Shown here in pieces: positions 48,395 to 59,895 of a stretch of 64,000 nt of DNA (position 1 is its first letter; each line of letters opens with the position of its first letter). The DNA comes from Podospora pseudoanserina (lineage: Eukaryota; Ascomycota; Sordariomycetes; Sordariales; Podosporaceae), in the NCBI RefSeq assembly GCF_035222485.1, contig NW_026946671.1:496001-560000 (forward strand). The letters are read 5' to 3'. The notes under the pieces are model-generated. The model saw nothing but the letters and a program-made list of their open reading frames with translations, was not told where the DNA came from and searched no databases. The position numbers and the translations under genes were made by a program.

Positions 48395-49672
48395 TCACCT
48401 ACCTTCCTGTGTCTGCCCCGTCTCCCCCTCGAGACAAACACTCTCAACCTCATGCTCCACCACGGGGAGCAAATGCGCAATCTGGTTTGCATCCCTGAAC
48501 GCAATGGTGATTTGATCAGGCATTAGACCCTCCATGTATAATTTCTATCTTCCGTCAGCAAAACCCCCTTGTCATACCCACCAGATCAGCAAACTCACCT
48601 TCTTCACCTCCCCAAACTCCCCCTCCCGAGCCGTATACTCCCTGACAACCCTCTCCTCCCCAAAATCAACATAAACCCTCGTATCCCTCACCCTAACCAA
48701 AACATTATCCAACCTCAGAAAAAACCTGCAGAGCACCAACATCCTCTGCTCCATCACCCTGACTTTAACAGTCAAGACGCTGACCCCGTTATCATCCAGC
48801 TCGCTCTCGTAGAGCACAACCTCATCGGCGAACAATATCGGGTCTCGTCTCTGTAACAGCTCGACTGGTATCCTCGCCTTGTCATCCCTTTGCAACTTTT
48901 GTCCTCCCAAACCGGGGGTTTCGGTTCCGCGGTAGGAGGTGGTGTAACTCCAATCGAAGGGCTTGACCACCTCTTTGATTCCAGCAGAGGTTTTCTCTCG
49001 TGTGGCTGACCAGGCGGTGGCGTAGTGGACTTTGAGGAGGCCGGTGGAGCCAGTTTTGTCTACTAGGTCCAGGGCTGGTTCGGGGGTGAAGGTGAGGGTG
49101 TAGGCGGTGGGGGTGTGGTGGAGGGTGAGGTGGTTGTCGCCGAAGATCATTTCGGGGATGGGGATGCCGAGGCGGGACTGGAGGAGGTCGATGGGGGTGG
49201 ATTTGAGGATGGGGGCTTTGAGTGTTGTGATGGTGAAGGGGGTGGGTGAAGGTGCGGGGTGGGGGTTGGACTGGGGAGGGGGGGGGGGATGCTGGAGGGG
49301 GGAGGGAGGAAGCTGGTTGATGGGAAGGTGGTTGGTGATGTTGAGGGGTGAGTGGTGGTAGAGGAGGAGGATGGTGGTGGTGGGGGGTCCATTGTTAAGT
49401 ATCCGGAGGGGTTGAGGTAGAAGCGGTTTCGGTGGTTGGAGTCGGCGGTGTTTGTTTGTTTCGTGGGTGTTTGTTTCGTGGATTTGACTTGTAATTCGAA
49501 GTTCGTCTTGAGGTGATCGGGCTTGTGGTCGAATGGGCAAAATATGTAGTTTGGAGAGGTGAGGTTGCAGATGCAGTTCAGGAACCCAAAGTCTTGGTGG
49601 GGCAGTTATCCGCGGGGCAGAGCCGTTGCAGATTGCGGAGAAAGTCAATGCCGCTCCCAAAACGATTGTCAT
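48395..49672 (-). CDS. tip41: TIP41-like regulator of PP2A/TOR signalling
   Basis: Exons 48599-49672 and 48395-48544 on the minus strand join in phase 0, giving up to 407 residues. Tip41 binds Tap42 and PP2A-type phosphatases downstream of TORC1. The family core begins with FTITTLKAPILKSTPID, then LGIPIPEMIFGDNHL, ALDLVDK, ADEVVLYESELDDNGVS and FFLRLDNVLVRVRDTRVY. The second exon adds KLYMEGLMPDQITIAFRDAN. The start is uncertain: 49672 is the only in-frame ATG before the core. The first roughly 150 residues are low-complexity Pro/His/Thr-rich, unlike typical family members. A spliced leader with a different start is possible. Confidence 0.82.
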
Positions 49673-50263
49673 CTATTAGCTACCTAGCTAAGGTAGTTCA
49701 CTTCAAAATAGTTTTAAAAGTAGCCGATTTTCATATTGAAGATACTCATTTTCAGGGAGGGTATGCTTGCATGGTCTGTTCTCTGCGACATACCCACTCA
49801 TACTTTAAGTGATAAATCCGAGATGCTCTAGATATCCTGCGGACAGACGACTTCCAAGGCATCTCGATCTCAATGGAGTTAGATTCCAAAAGAACCGGGC
49901 TCCTGCCATTGAAACCAAGCCGAAGCGCCGTCCTCCCTGCCAACCTCAAACCAGGTTAGGGTTATTGGTGTGCTGGCCCAACCATAAAGTGGGGCGGCTG
50001 TCAAGCAAGACCCGGTTGCCTAGCAACCCGCTGCGCCCAAACTGCCCAAATTGACCCCCATTAAAGCTGGCCCCGACATCCTGGATCTCTGTCCATGCGA
50101 CAACCGGCCGGACACGCAACAGACTGCGACTGCGACTGCAACCACATACCTACACCTTCACGCCTGGTGTTGGTATCTTTTGCTCTTCTTCTCTTCCTCC
50201 CCGCTACACATTTTGTTTTTCTCTTCTTGGTCTCTGTTGACATTGACTGTCACACATTGCAAA
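49673..50263. other. Divergent promoter region TIP41 / Aurora kinase
   Basis: About 590 bases between the two starts, with a short TGCGAC direct repeat near 50125-50140. No gene seen. Confidence 0.6.
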
Positions 50264-51692
50264 ATGGCCTCGAGAACATTGGAGTCCCGCTTCGAGCGGA
50301 TGTCTGTCAAGGACGAAAACGACCCGTTTGAGACCATTGGGACGACAACGACATCGACATATCAGAAGGCAAAGGTGCGCTTGATATGGACATGATTTTT
50401 GTGGCATCAATTCTAACAAAACATAGACCGTCACCGCCTCCTCTGCCTCACAACTCTCCCATAGCAGCAGCCGGCCCAACCTTTTCAAAGTCGCCCTCCA
50501 GCCCCAAAACGCCAACACGGTAACAGCCACCGTCACTCTCCCCTCCCAGGCCGCCCAGCGCAAGCAACCCACGACCAGCGCTTCCACCGCCATCCCCAAC
50601 AAGCAGCGGGAAAAGGACACCACCACCACCAACAACAACAACAACGAAATCCCCTCCCCAACCAAACACAAATCCACCACCTCTCTATCCTCCCGCCAGT
50701 CAGATGAACTCGTCCTCACCAATGACGGCCGCTCCTCCTCGTCTTCCACCTCCTCCTACGTCGACGCCCCTCTAATACCAAAACAATTCCACCTCGGCAT
50801 GTTTGAAATCGGCCGTCCCCTCGGAAAAGGTAAATTCGGCCGCGTCTACCTCGCCCGCGAGAGAACATCCTCCTTCATCTGCGCTCTGAAGGTTCTCTAC
50901 AAATCCGAACTGCAACACGGCACCGGCGTGGAAAAACAAGTCCGCCGCGAAATCGAGATCCAGTCCAACCTCCGACACCCAAACATCCTCAAGCTCTACG
51001 GCCATTTTCACGACAGCAAGCGAATTTTTTTGATACTGGAATTCGCCGGCAAGGGCGAGCTGTACAAGCACCTACAGAAGGAAAGTCGGTTCCCCGAGTG
51101 GAAAGCGGCGCAGTATATCGCGCAAATGGCGTCTGCGCTGAGGTATCTGCACAGGAAGCATGTGATTCATAGGGATATCAAACCCGAGAACATCCTGATG
51201 GGCATTCACGGGGAGATTAAGATTTCTGACTTTGGGTGGTCAGTGCACGCGCCGAATAATAGGCGGAAGACGCTTTGCGGGACGTTGGATTATTTACCGC
51301 CCGAGATGATCAAGTCGGGCAGTAAGGATAATTGGTATAATGAAAAGGTGGATTTGTGGAGCTTGGGGGTGTTGACGTATGAGTTTTTGGTGGGGGAGGC
51401 GCCGTTTGAGGACACGCCGATTATGACGCAGAAGAGGATCGCGAGGGCGGATATGACGATTCCTGAGTGGGTTAGTAAGGAGGCGAGGGATTTGATTAAG
51501 AAGGTGAGTTTTTTTTTGCTCTCTCATGTTTTGAGTATGGGAGACTGACAGATGGTAATGTAGCTGCTCGTGCTGGATCCGGAAAAGCGGTTGCCGTTGG
51601 AGGAGGTGCAGAATCATCCTTGGATTATCAAGCATTGCGTCAAGGGGGAGAGGGCGTCGAATCGGGAGAAGTTGAGCTTTGGGAAGTCTTGA
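50264..51692 (+). CDS. ipl1: Aurora-family Ser/Thr kinase (Ipl1/Ark1)
   Basis: Exons 50264-50374, 50427-51503 and 51564-51692, giving 438 residues. It is the mitotic kinase of the chromosomal passenger complex, which corrects kinetochore attachment. The N-terminal 160 residues are Ser/Thr-rich and disordered. The kinase domain runs from about 163: [22 protein letters not shown] (VAIK-type Lys), [21 protein letters not shown] and the activation loop [16 protein letters not shown]. The RKT Thr site and the DFGWS sequence are Aurora hallmarks. The C-terminal lobe ends [20 protein letters not shown] after the last intron. Most filamentous fungi have one Aurora, so this should serve all mitotic roles. 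Confidence 0.96.
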
Positions 51693-51970
51693 TCATTCGC
51701 AGACTTGGGGTTGGGGTGTGTCAAAGTTGTTGGTTTGTTTATTTCAAAAGTGATGGGGTATTTTACATGACATGACGGTCAAAGTACAAGTATATGGGCG
51801 TTGAGGATTGGGGGGGGGGGAGGAGGAGGGACATCAAACGGCAAAGGGAAGGGGGGTTTTGTCCTCTTGATTCACTGGTTAAACAATTGCATAGCGTAGC
51901 GGGGGAGTTGTGTGTTTAATTCTAATTCTTTTTTTTTATTACAATTTCTTTTCTACATTTACGAGATGTT

Positions 51971-52860
51971 TTACCTGTAGATTTCTTCAAACGGTCTCTT
52001 ATCGTTGAAACAAGAGTCCCAGACTTGGTTGACGACTTTGGTGGCTTGGACGTCGTCTTTACACGTTGGTCTGTTCATGACGGATTGGATGGCACGCATC
52101 CGGACGCAGTTTTGGAATTGTTGGGTGAGGGTCCAGTTTCCTCGGGTTATGGTTTCTCGCGTCCAGCGGCATTCACCGCTGAGCATGGAGGCTCTGATCT
52201 GTTTTTTAGTGTGTCAGTGTCAGTAAGTACCCTAGAGAAGAAGGGGGCAAAACAGCGGGGGAGATGAACCTCTGTACAAGCCGCGTGCTTCAAATCCATA
52301 CCCCCCATCCAATCCACTTTCCACCTGAGATGATCCCACGCATGCACCATCTCATGCGCCAGTGTGTCCTCCAGATGACTCCTGTCTCTGAACTCATTTG
52401 CGCACAGGAGGATTCCGTGATCTGGGCTGAAACCTCCCGTCTGACGGACCACGGTGCCATCTTCGGCTATTCTCCCTGGGCAGCGACGGCAGACGACGTT
52501 GTGAGGGCCGAGGTCGCCGTTGAGGGCGGCGGCTTTTTCGCGGAGGTAGCGGACGACGGGGGAGTGCTGGAAGAGCCAGTCGCGGTCTGCTTCGCAGCGG
52601 GCGCAGTCGCGGGCTTCGTTGGCTTTGTAGCGGTCTTCGCGGTAGTGCTCGATGCCTTCGCGGGTGACGCGGCCGGTGAGGATGCGGAAGTAGTTGAAGT
52701 ACCAGGCTAGGGAGGGGTCGTAGCCTGTGCGTTTGGGGTCGTTGGTGAGGTAGCCGGGGGGTTGTTGTGGTTGTGATGGGGGGGTGGATGAGGCGGCTGG
52801 GTCTGGGGATGTGGTGGTGGTGGTGGGTGGTGATGGTTGTGGTGGTGGTTGGGAGGACAT
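51971..52860 (-). CDS. atp23: Atp23, mitochondrial intermembrane-space metalloprotease and chaperone
   Basis: Exons 52270-52860 and 51971-52198 on the minus strand join in phase 0, giving 272 residues. Atp23 processes the Atp6 precursor and chaperones its assembly into the ATP-synthase Fo sector. The zinc-protease motif HEMVH is at residues 169-173, in [13 protein letters not shown]. Conserved Cys-containing segments are present ([23 protein letters not shown] then [12 protein letters not shown]). The intron donor is GTTCAT, a weak match to the fungal consensus; the join is supported by family sequence on both sides. The Pro/Thr/Gln-rich first 35 residues are not conserved. The upstream open frame has no ATG before 52860. 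Confidence 0.93.
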
Positions 52861-53548
52861 GATGAATTGGGGAATTGAATTTGTGAAGCTGAATAGGTCG
52901 AATTGAAATTTCGGTGTGTTGGCGCGTAGAAAAAGGCGAGATATCTTGAAATGTGATCTCGATATCACAAGCTGTTCGAAATGGAAATGCGCCCCTGGTT
53001 CTTTGCCCAGGAACTGAGCTGCCAAGGCCTGTTGAGCTGGAGAACCTTGTTCGCCGCTTTCAGTCTCGAGCAGGCGGTGAGACAGAGGGGCAGAATAATT
53101 GCTCGGTAACTTTCAAAGGGCGCGGTCAAAAGGCGTCGGTGTGTGGAGTCACCGCCCGGGCTGCCCCTCCTCCCGACATCGGACCAATCATCCAACACCA
53201 AACAAACATTTTGACTCTCGAGGATTGCCCAAGCAAAGAAGAGGGAAGGGGAAAAAGGGGTCTCCACTTGGTGTCTGGGATTCCATGCAACCACGGTTGA
53301 GCTGCATCTGCCCAGGCGTCCAAAATACGACGGCAACACGCAACGCTCTAGGAAAGGAAAGCTGATCTCTGTTGCCGAGTATAAGTGGTCTTTTTTTTTC
53401 TTTCCCCTTTATAAAGATAATGGAGGCCGATTCCGAGTCGTGTAAGGACAGCCCTTCTTGAGTTTTCATACTCTCATGCCTCATCTCACCTCTCCACTCT
53501 TAGTTCATACCCACTGACTTGTTACCGTTGTCTTATAAACATCCAGCC
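52861..53548. other. Divergent promoter region ATP23 / PRO1
   Basis: About 690 bases between head-to-head start codons. Short overlapping frames in this region show no family features. Confidence 0.6.
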
Positions 53549-55227
53549 ATGAGGGGTCCTCGTCCACTTGGCGTCGTGATCAAGCTGGGTGAGTGTGTCC
53601 GTCTGAGCCAATTATTGGATGTGAATCCTCTGACTAACACCAAACCCTCAACACCAGGAACCAGCTCCATCGTCGACGAGAAGAGCCATGAACCCTTGCT
53701 CTCCATCTTGACGTTGATCGTCGAGACAGCAGTCAAACTCAGAAAAGATGGCCACAGAGTCATTATTGTGTCTTCAGGAGCCATCGGTGTTGGTCTCCGG
53801 AGAATGGACGTAGAAAAGAGACCAAAGCATCTTTCCAAACTACAGGTTTGTCTTGACTCATCCCCTCTCACAAGAAGGACCCGAGGCTGACATGCCTGTA
53901 ATATAGGCTCTGGCAGCCATTGGCCAATGCAGGCTCATGAGCCTGTGGGACAGCCTGTTCAACCACCTCAGACAGCCCATCGCCCAGATTCTTCTTACAA
54001 GGAATGATATCGCTGATGTGAGTTACCTTGCTGGTTATTCCCCCTCCTTGTGTAACATACCACTTACACACCCTCCCCCTTTAGCGATCACGCTACCTCA
54101 ACGCCCAAAGAACAATCAACGAGCTCCTCGACATGGGCGTCATCCCCATCGTCAACGAAAACGACACCCTCGCCGTCTCCGAGATCAAATTCGGTGACAA
54201 CGACACCCTCTCCGCCGTCACAGCCGCCATGGTCCACGCCGATTTGTTGTTCCTCATGACAGACGTCGACTGCCTCTACGACAAGAACCCCCGGACGAAC
54301 CCAGACGCCCAACCAATCGAAGTAGTAGAGGACATCTCCTCCCTCGTAGCAGACGTCTCAACGGCCGGCTCCTCCCTCGGGACGGGGGGAATGTCCACCA
54401 AGATCGTCGCTGCCAGACTGGCCACCTCGGCGGGGGTGACAACAGTCATTACCAAATCATCCAACCCGGGGAACATTGTCAACATTGTCAAATACATCCA
54501 GTCCTCCCGGTCCCCCGGCTCTCCGTCCAAATCTGGCTCCGACTCGGAGGAGGGCGACACTCCAGAAATCATGTCCTCCTCCACCTCCTCCCTCAAGAAA
54601 CCAGCCATCCCCCTCCACACCCGCTTCCTTCCCTCCCCTCACCCAGTCAGGGATCGCTACTTCTGGATCCTGCACGGTTTACGCCCCCACGGCACGTTGT
54701 TCATCGACACGGGCTGCTACAAGGCCCTTTTGAACAAAGCCGGTCTTTTACCCGTCGGAGTTGTCGACGTGGAGGGGACTTTCCACCAGCAGGAAGCGGT
54801 CCGGATCTGTGTCGTGGATAAGAAACACCCTGGGCAGCAACCGCAGGAAGTGGGGAGGTGTCTGACGAATTATTCGAGCGCGGAGGTGAGCAGGATCAAG
54901 GGGAAGCACACGAGTGAGATTCCGGGATTGTTGGGGTACATGGACAGCGAGTATGTCGCGCAGAGGGAGAGCATCAGTTTTTTCAGCGGGTTTCATGGCG
55001 GGGGGGTGAGCAGGCCGGTTACGCCGGTGGGGAGTGGGGTTAACCTGGCGGGGATGGTGACGCCCAAGAGGAGGGGGGCGGGGACGCCGGCGCAGGAGGA
55101 GAGGAGGTTGGAGGCGGAGGATAAGGAGTTGGAGGAGGAGGGGTTGGTCATGAGGGGGAAGAAGGAGGAGGGGCAGCAGGTTAGGTTTGTGGAGGAGGTC
55201 AAGATTGTGGGGGAGGAGGGTAAGTAG
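53549..55227 (+). CDS. pro1: Glutamate 5-kinase (gamma-glutamyl kinase)
   Basis: Exons 53549-53588, 53658-53845, 53907-54017 and 54085-55227, giving 493 residues. It phosphorylates glutamate with ATP, the first step of proline synthesis. The amino-acid-kinase domain shows VVIKLGTSSIVD split by the first intron, [35 protein letters not shown] and LLTDVD-like [31 protein letters not shown] is the substrate/nucleotide region. A PUA domain follows near residues 330-430 ([18 protein letters not shown]). The C-terminal tail after about residue 440 is Gly/Glu-rich and probably disordered. The donor of intron 2 is GTTTGT. Confidence 0.96.
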
Positions 55228-55509
55228 ATGATGGGCAATATTCCGTTTTTGCTTTTGATATCTTGGCCTTGTTCGTTGGGTTGTGAAGAGCGGATGGATA
55301 TAGACAAGACAAAGATAGAAGCATCACACACACACATGATTCGGCAACGAAGAAGAGGCTGGTGTCCCTTTTATGCAGATTCGCATATATGCCAAAGACG
55401 CCAAAGACGCAAACATGATTTAGTAACAAACGCCAAGACGCCCCCTATTTTATTTACCATACATGTTCCCACTCCCCCACAGGTATCATCTCTCTCTCTC
55501 TCCCCAAAC

Positions 55510-56122
55510 CTAACCAGCAAAAAGCGTATCCTCATCCCTCAAATACTCGCCGCAATCCGCCTGCCTAAAGCACACCACCCCCGTTGGGTCCAACCTCCTC
55601 GCCTCGGTCGTGCTCCGCGCCGTGACGCCAAACCCGAGCGGGATATCCGCCATGCTGTACACCACGCACCCCTGATGCTCAGGGCAATCCTCGCTCCACC
55701 TCCCGACGTGGGCCTTGACGACGTTTGATCCGTAAAGGAAGGGTTGGGCACCGTTCTCCTTGATCCAGATCTTGTGACGGGCGCCCTGGGAAAGGATGGG
55801 GAGGGCGGTGATGTGGAGGCGGAATTTACCCGTCTTTGTGAGCTTTCCCAGGCAGGTGCCGAGGGAGAGGAGGGCGTCGCGGGAGATGGAGGTGGCGAGG
55901 TTGGCGATGGAGAGCTTGACGTAGTAGACGCGGGAGTGGTTGAGCCGGAAGACGTAGCGGTCGCCGTCTTCGAGGGGGGCGATGAGGGATTTTAGGTCGG
56001 ACATGTAGTTTGCCAGCTATCAATCACAGTCCATGTCAGTGAATTGTCCCGGGAGGATGATGGGGAAGGGAAAGTACCTTGTCGAGGACCGTCTTCATTT
56101 CTTCGTCTGTTAGGGCGCGCAT
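55510..56122 (-). CDS. nip7: Nip7, 60S ribosomal-subunit biogenesis PUA protein
   Basis: Exons 56078-56122 and 55510-56016 on the minus strand join in phase 0, giving 183 residues, about the usual family length. The first exon encodes MRALTDEEMKTVLDK, and the second continues LANYMSDLKSLI. An N-terminal domain (VFRLNHSRVYYV) precedes a C-terminal PUA domain with HKIWIKENGAQPFLYGSNV and GVVYS-type segment CVVYSMADIPLGFGVTA. Nip7 binds pre-rRNA and partners Nop8 and Nop2 in 27S processing. The gene is convergent with PRO1, with 282 bases between stops. Confidence 0.95.
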
Positions 56123-56866
56123 TTTGGCGGTGGGTGTATTATTTAATTAAGAAGGTGTCGCTGAGTTGATGAGATGTTGGGGGAGGTGCGACAGGCGCTG
56201 GAAACGGGAATTGGGTTGTTTGGGGGGGGAGGTGTTGCGTTTTCCTGGTGTTGATGATGATGATGGATGGCTGCTGCTTATCGCAAAGCTTCAACTGAAA
56301 AAAAATCAGGAGCCAGAGGATGCCAATCGCCTGCGTGGGGTCCACAGTGTGGGGGAGAGACCCGCTTTTAGCCGCTGCGCTGGGCAGAGGAGGCTTGGCG
56401 TTAACCTCACTTCATCATTTTGCTGGTGATTTGTTGATGATTCACTTTGAATGGCGACAGAAGAGAGGTGAGTGGCAGATAAAAAGAATTTTGGTTCGTT
56501 AAGACCACCGTGGTTAGCCTCCATCTTAATCCACGGTTGTTTCCAGGGAAAATCATCATGATCCTCGAGGAAAGCACGTCGATATATTGACTTGGGCGGT
56601 TGGTGGCATAGACTTCACTTTGGCAGGACTCATGGCAGGCATCAAGAATGATCATCACTAATCCCATGACACTTCAAATTCATCACAGAACACTGATGCA
56701 CGATATTATTCATTGGGCAACCACCCAATGTATTTCTGCCGACTACCTAACTCGACTTATTCAGGCACAACTCTGTCAACTCCCGCTCGAAATAGCACCA
56801 CGCAAATATGCTATCTACTATCACTGAGAGATACCCCTAACTGATGACCATGATTTTCATGACTGC
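56123..56866. other. Spacer upstream of NIP7
   Basis: About 740 bases between the NIP7 start and the stop of the wall-protein gene. It holds the NIP7 promoter. No gene seen. Confidence 0.55.
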
Positions 56867-57781
56867 TTAGAGAGCATAGCCCAGCACAGCAACGACCATG
56901 ACAATGCAGTACCAAACCTGAGCACCACGGCCGCCACCATTGTTGGCAGAGCCGGACGAGGGGTAGACCGAAGTCGAGGGGACAGAGTAGGTGAAGGTGC
57001 TGTTCCCGTTGCCGTGTCCAAGAGAGGGGAGAATGGTGCCAATTGTGCCCGCAGTGCCGCTGACTGTGACAGTGGCGACAGTGACGGTCGTGCTCACATA
57101 GACAGTCGAGTTGGCCGACAGAGACACGGTGTCTGTCAGAGTCTTGGTGGCAGTATTGGTGCTCGAGATTGTGTTGACAGTGCTGGGCTGCTCGGGAATG
57201 GAGGAAATGGAGCCGATAAACGGAAGGTAACCATGATCAGAGGTTGTGGTGGTCTCGACGTCGGTGCTCGTAGAGTCCGTGGCGGTCTCGGTGATTGTGC
57301 CGGTGGAAGTGACAGTCTCTGTGACGGTGCCGACCATGTTTTCGCCACTGGACAGAGAGCCAGACAAGGGAGGGCCGGCGGTCTGCATGGGGTCATCGCT
57401 GTTGAGGGTAGTGACGGTCACAGTGACGGTGACGGACCCGCCAGTGCAGCTCAACTCGGTGGAGCTGAAAGGAGAAGATGGTCAACATTTTGATAAATTT
57501 ATGGCCACAAAAAGCAATGGCTGCGACCTACGAGATTGCAGTGACTACGGGAACACTGATGGAAGAGGTAGTGCAGAGAGTGCCGGCTTGGACCTCATCA
57601 CCGCGGGCGACGATGCCATTGCTACCGGCAACTACGACTGATGTTAGCTATCGAAGGTCGAAGAAAATATTCAATTTTAAGACCATCACCTACCAACAGG
57701 GATAGCACAGAGAGCCAAACCGATCATCGATTTGAGGATGGAGGCACGGTGGCCGATGGTTTTGAGGGTGGTGGAAATCAT
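56867..57781 (-). CDS. Predicted GPI-anchored Ser/Thr-rich cell-surface protein
   Basis: Exons on the minus strand: 57694-57781, 57532-57631 and 56867-57464, giving 261 residues. The N-terminus (MISTTLKTIGHRASILKSM then IGLALCAIPVVAG) resembles a signal peptide. The body is dominated by Thr, Ser and Val, with short beta-prone repeats such as SVTVTVTVTT and TVTETVTSTGTITETATD. This suggests heavy O-mannosylation. A Gly-rich segment (SGSANNGGGRG) is followed by a C-terminal hydrophobic tail, VWYCIVMVVAVLGYAL, typical of a GPI-attachment signal. No enzymatic domain is visible. It probably resides in the plasma membrane or wall. Two Cys near residue 48 and 69 could form a disulfide. Confidence 0.75.
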
Positions 57782-59895
57782 GACGAATATCTCAAGATGG
57801 GATAACGAGTGACTGTTTGTGGTGGTTGCAGTTAGCAATGGTGAATGACCAAGTAGATGGGTGACAGGATGGTTGGGTAAAGGTGAGAGTCGCAGGGCAG
57901 AAGGAAAACAACGAACTGTTTTGAGGAGAGCCGCGTGCTGCTGAGTTTAGGTGGGGTTTGGGTGAGGTGGTGCGAGTGGAAGCAGGGTGCAGAAGGAGGG
58001 GAGGGGATTATATGGGCAGATGAGGTCGGCAGAATGCTTTGCTGGGCGGGACAGAGCCGCTCCCAGCGAGCTACAGCAGTCGCCCCAACGATGCGGTGGG
58101 CGGGATAGAAGACAATAGCATCATACATACCGGATTCTTGACTATTCAAGAATGATGCTGGACAGGATTGTCGGAACAAGAATGCTAGTCACGGAGGCGA
58201 AAGAGTGGTTGTGGTGAAATGCCGAGTGGTGAAGAGTTGAAGTTATTGTGGTGAGGGGAGAGAGAAAGGCGGAAATGGATGCTACGACGACAGCAAAATA
58301 AACCGGGCAGAGGTCGAAAACAGGGAACCGGTGAATGTCAGCTGGGTCACAGCCACTCAGGGAGCAAGTCAATGGGCAATTTTGTCAACCTGGGATGGAA
58401 TTAGTGTCGTGGGACCTGATTGGTCAAATAAGGAAAGAGCAAAATAGGGCTATCATCTGAGCTCCAACACCACACGGCCATCACAAAGAGCCGCCATAGA
58501 CAGGCATGGACAGGTAGGTAGCTCTCGTTGCCCAGGGTCTCGGAAGCCTTCAGACGCTTGGTCACGGAGAAAGACTCCAAGCAGTCGATTCTGAGCTCAA
58601 CCACACCATTGCCTTGCCGGTCTTGACCTATCTGCCCTCACTTAGTACTGTACGTTCTATTGAATCAAAGAGAGTGGCTACCATGTAAGTGTCATTCACC
58701 TGAGGTTTTCTGTTACCTACCCAACCTCTGCAAACGGTGGTGCTGAAACAGAGGTATTTTTAACACAGTAACACAAGAGTTGAAATTCTAAAGCATGTTG
58801 TCTTGTCTACAAGGTCTTGATCAAGCGTAGCTTGAAATTGTTGCTAGAACTCAAGGTGACTGGAAGGAGGAAGTCTGTATGCGCAGAAATTCTTCCTTTA
58901 GGAACACCCCCTTTTAGCCCCTGATATGCCAAGACCTGAATGGAGCCTCATTCTCAAAACGGCACTCCTCGAGTTTGACGCATAACGTAGACTTCATGAA
59001 GAAAATAGAGTGATATCATCTCAGTCACAATGAAGTTGCCCATCGCACCTTCTCATCGGATGTCATCAGCCATTCACTCAGTTTCGGGTACCTGAGGCAG
59101 CAGCGCCAAGACCCACAGGAATTGTTCAACAAAGGAAGTCACGTCCTGACCTCGCCATGCCCACAGTCCATGTACATGTTCAATGTGGTAATAGAGGAGA
59201 ATGAAGAGAGTCTTTTGTGGAATCCACGATGACTGCATACGAGCTACCAATGATGATGTTGATATAGGCCGTTGGGAACGAGATATGATACCAGGAGAGT
59301 TCATGATTTGACGATAAACTTTATGCCGCATTCCCGCCACGACTGCTAGGCTGTACTAGGTAGTAGCTCAGGCTGGTATTGAGATTAGGAGGCTAAATGT
59401 TGGTTGTATGGTACGTTGTGTGAAAGAGAACTGGAGCTTCCCGCTCGGAGCATAATTATGCCAAGAAATTTTGGCAGCCCCCACGATTTGATGCACACTA
59501 AATGTTACGCGCCTGGCATCGCGTACCACAGACCTCAACCACCTTGTCCCTACCCATAATCTCACCGACGAAAACACCATCCCCTACGACGTATGACCCA
59601 CAACCCACGACGGCACGATCAGCAATAGCGACACTATTCTCATTGGGACTCTGGAGACGACGCCGCTGCGATCCCTCGGCCGTCTCGGTCGAAACAAACC
59701 GCGAACCATCCCCAATCGCCAATCGCGAACAGCACTCGATAATTTGCGGTAACACACGCGCGCGTGCTCTGTTTTGCCGTCCCCGCTTCAGAACGTCGGT
59801 CGGCCGTCAACAGCACTCCAATCCATCAACACACAGAATCCATCAACACACAGAATCCATCGACCCAGCCGAGTAGTCGGAACTTATCGCGCATC
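57782..59895. other. Gene-free spacer and PDS5 leader
   Basis: About 2.1 kb. The first part is the promoter of the wall-protein gene. A short direct repeat of CATCAACACACAGAATC occurs twice near 59822-59856, just before the PDS5 ATG. An 88-codon minus frame at 59074-59340 shows no family similarity. Confidence 0.55.

Noticed and set aside
57014-57493. 159-codon plus-strand frame over the wall-protein gene
   Set aside because: Antisense shadow of the repetitive Thr/Val-rich exon, with no promoter or family features.
59074-59340. 88-codon minus frame in the 57.8-59.9 kb spacer
   Set aside because: No similarity and no splice or leader context; length is expected by chance.
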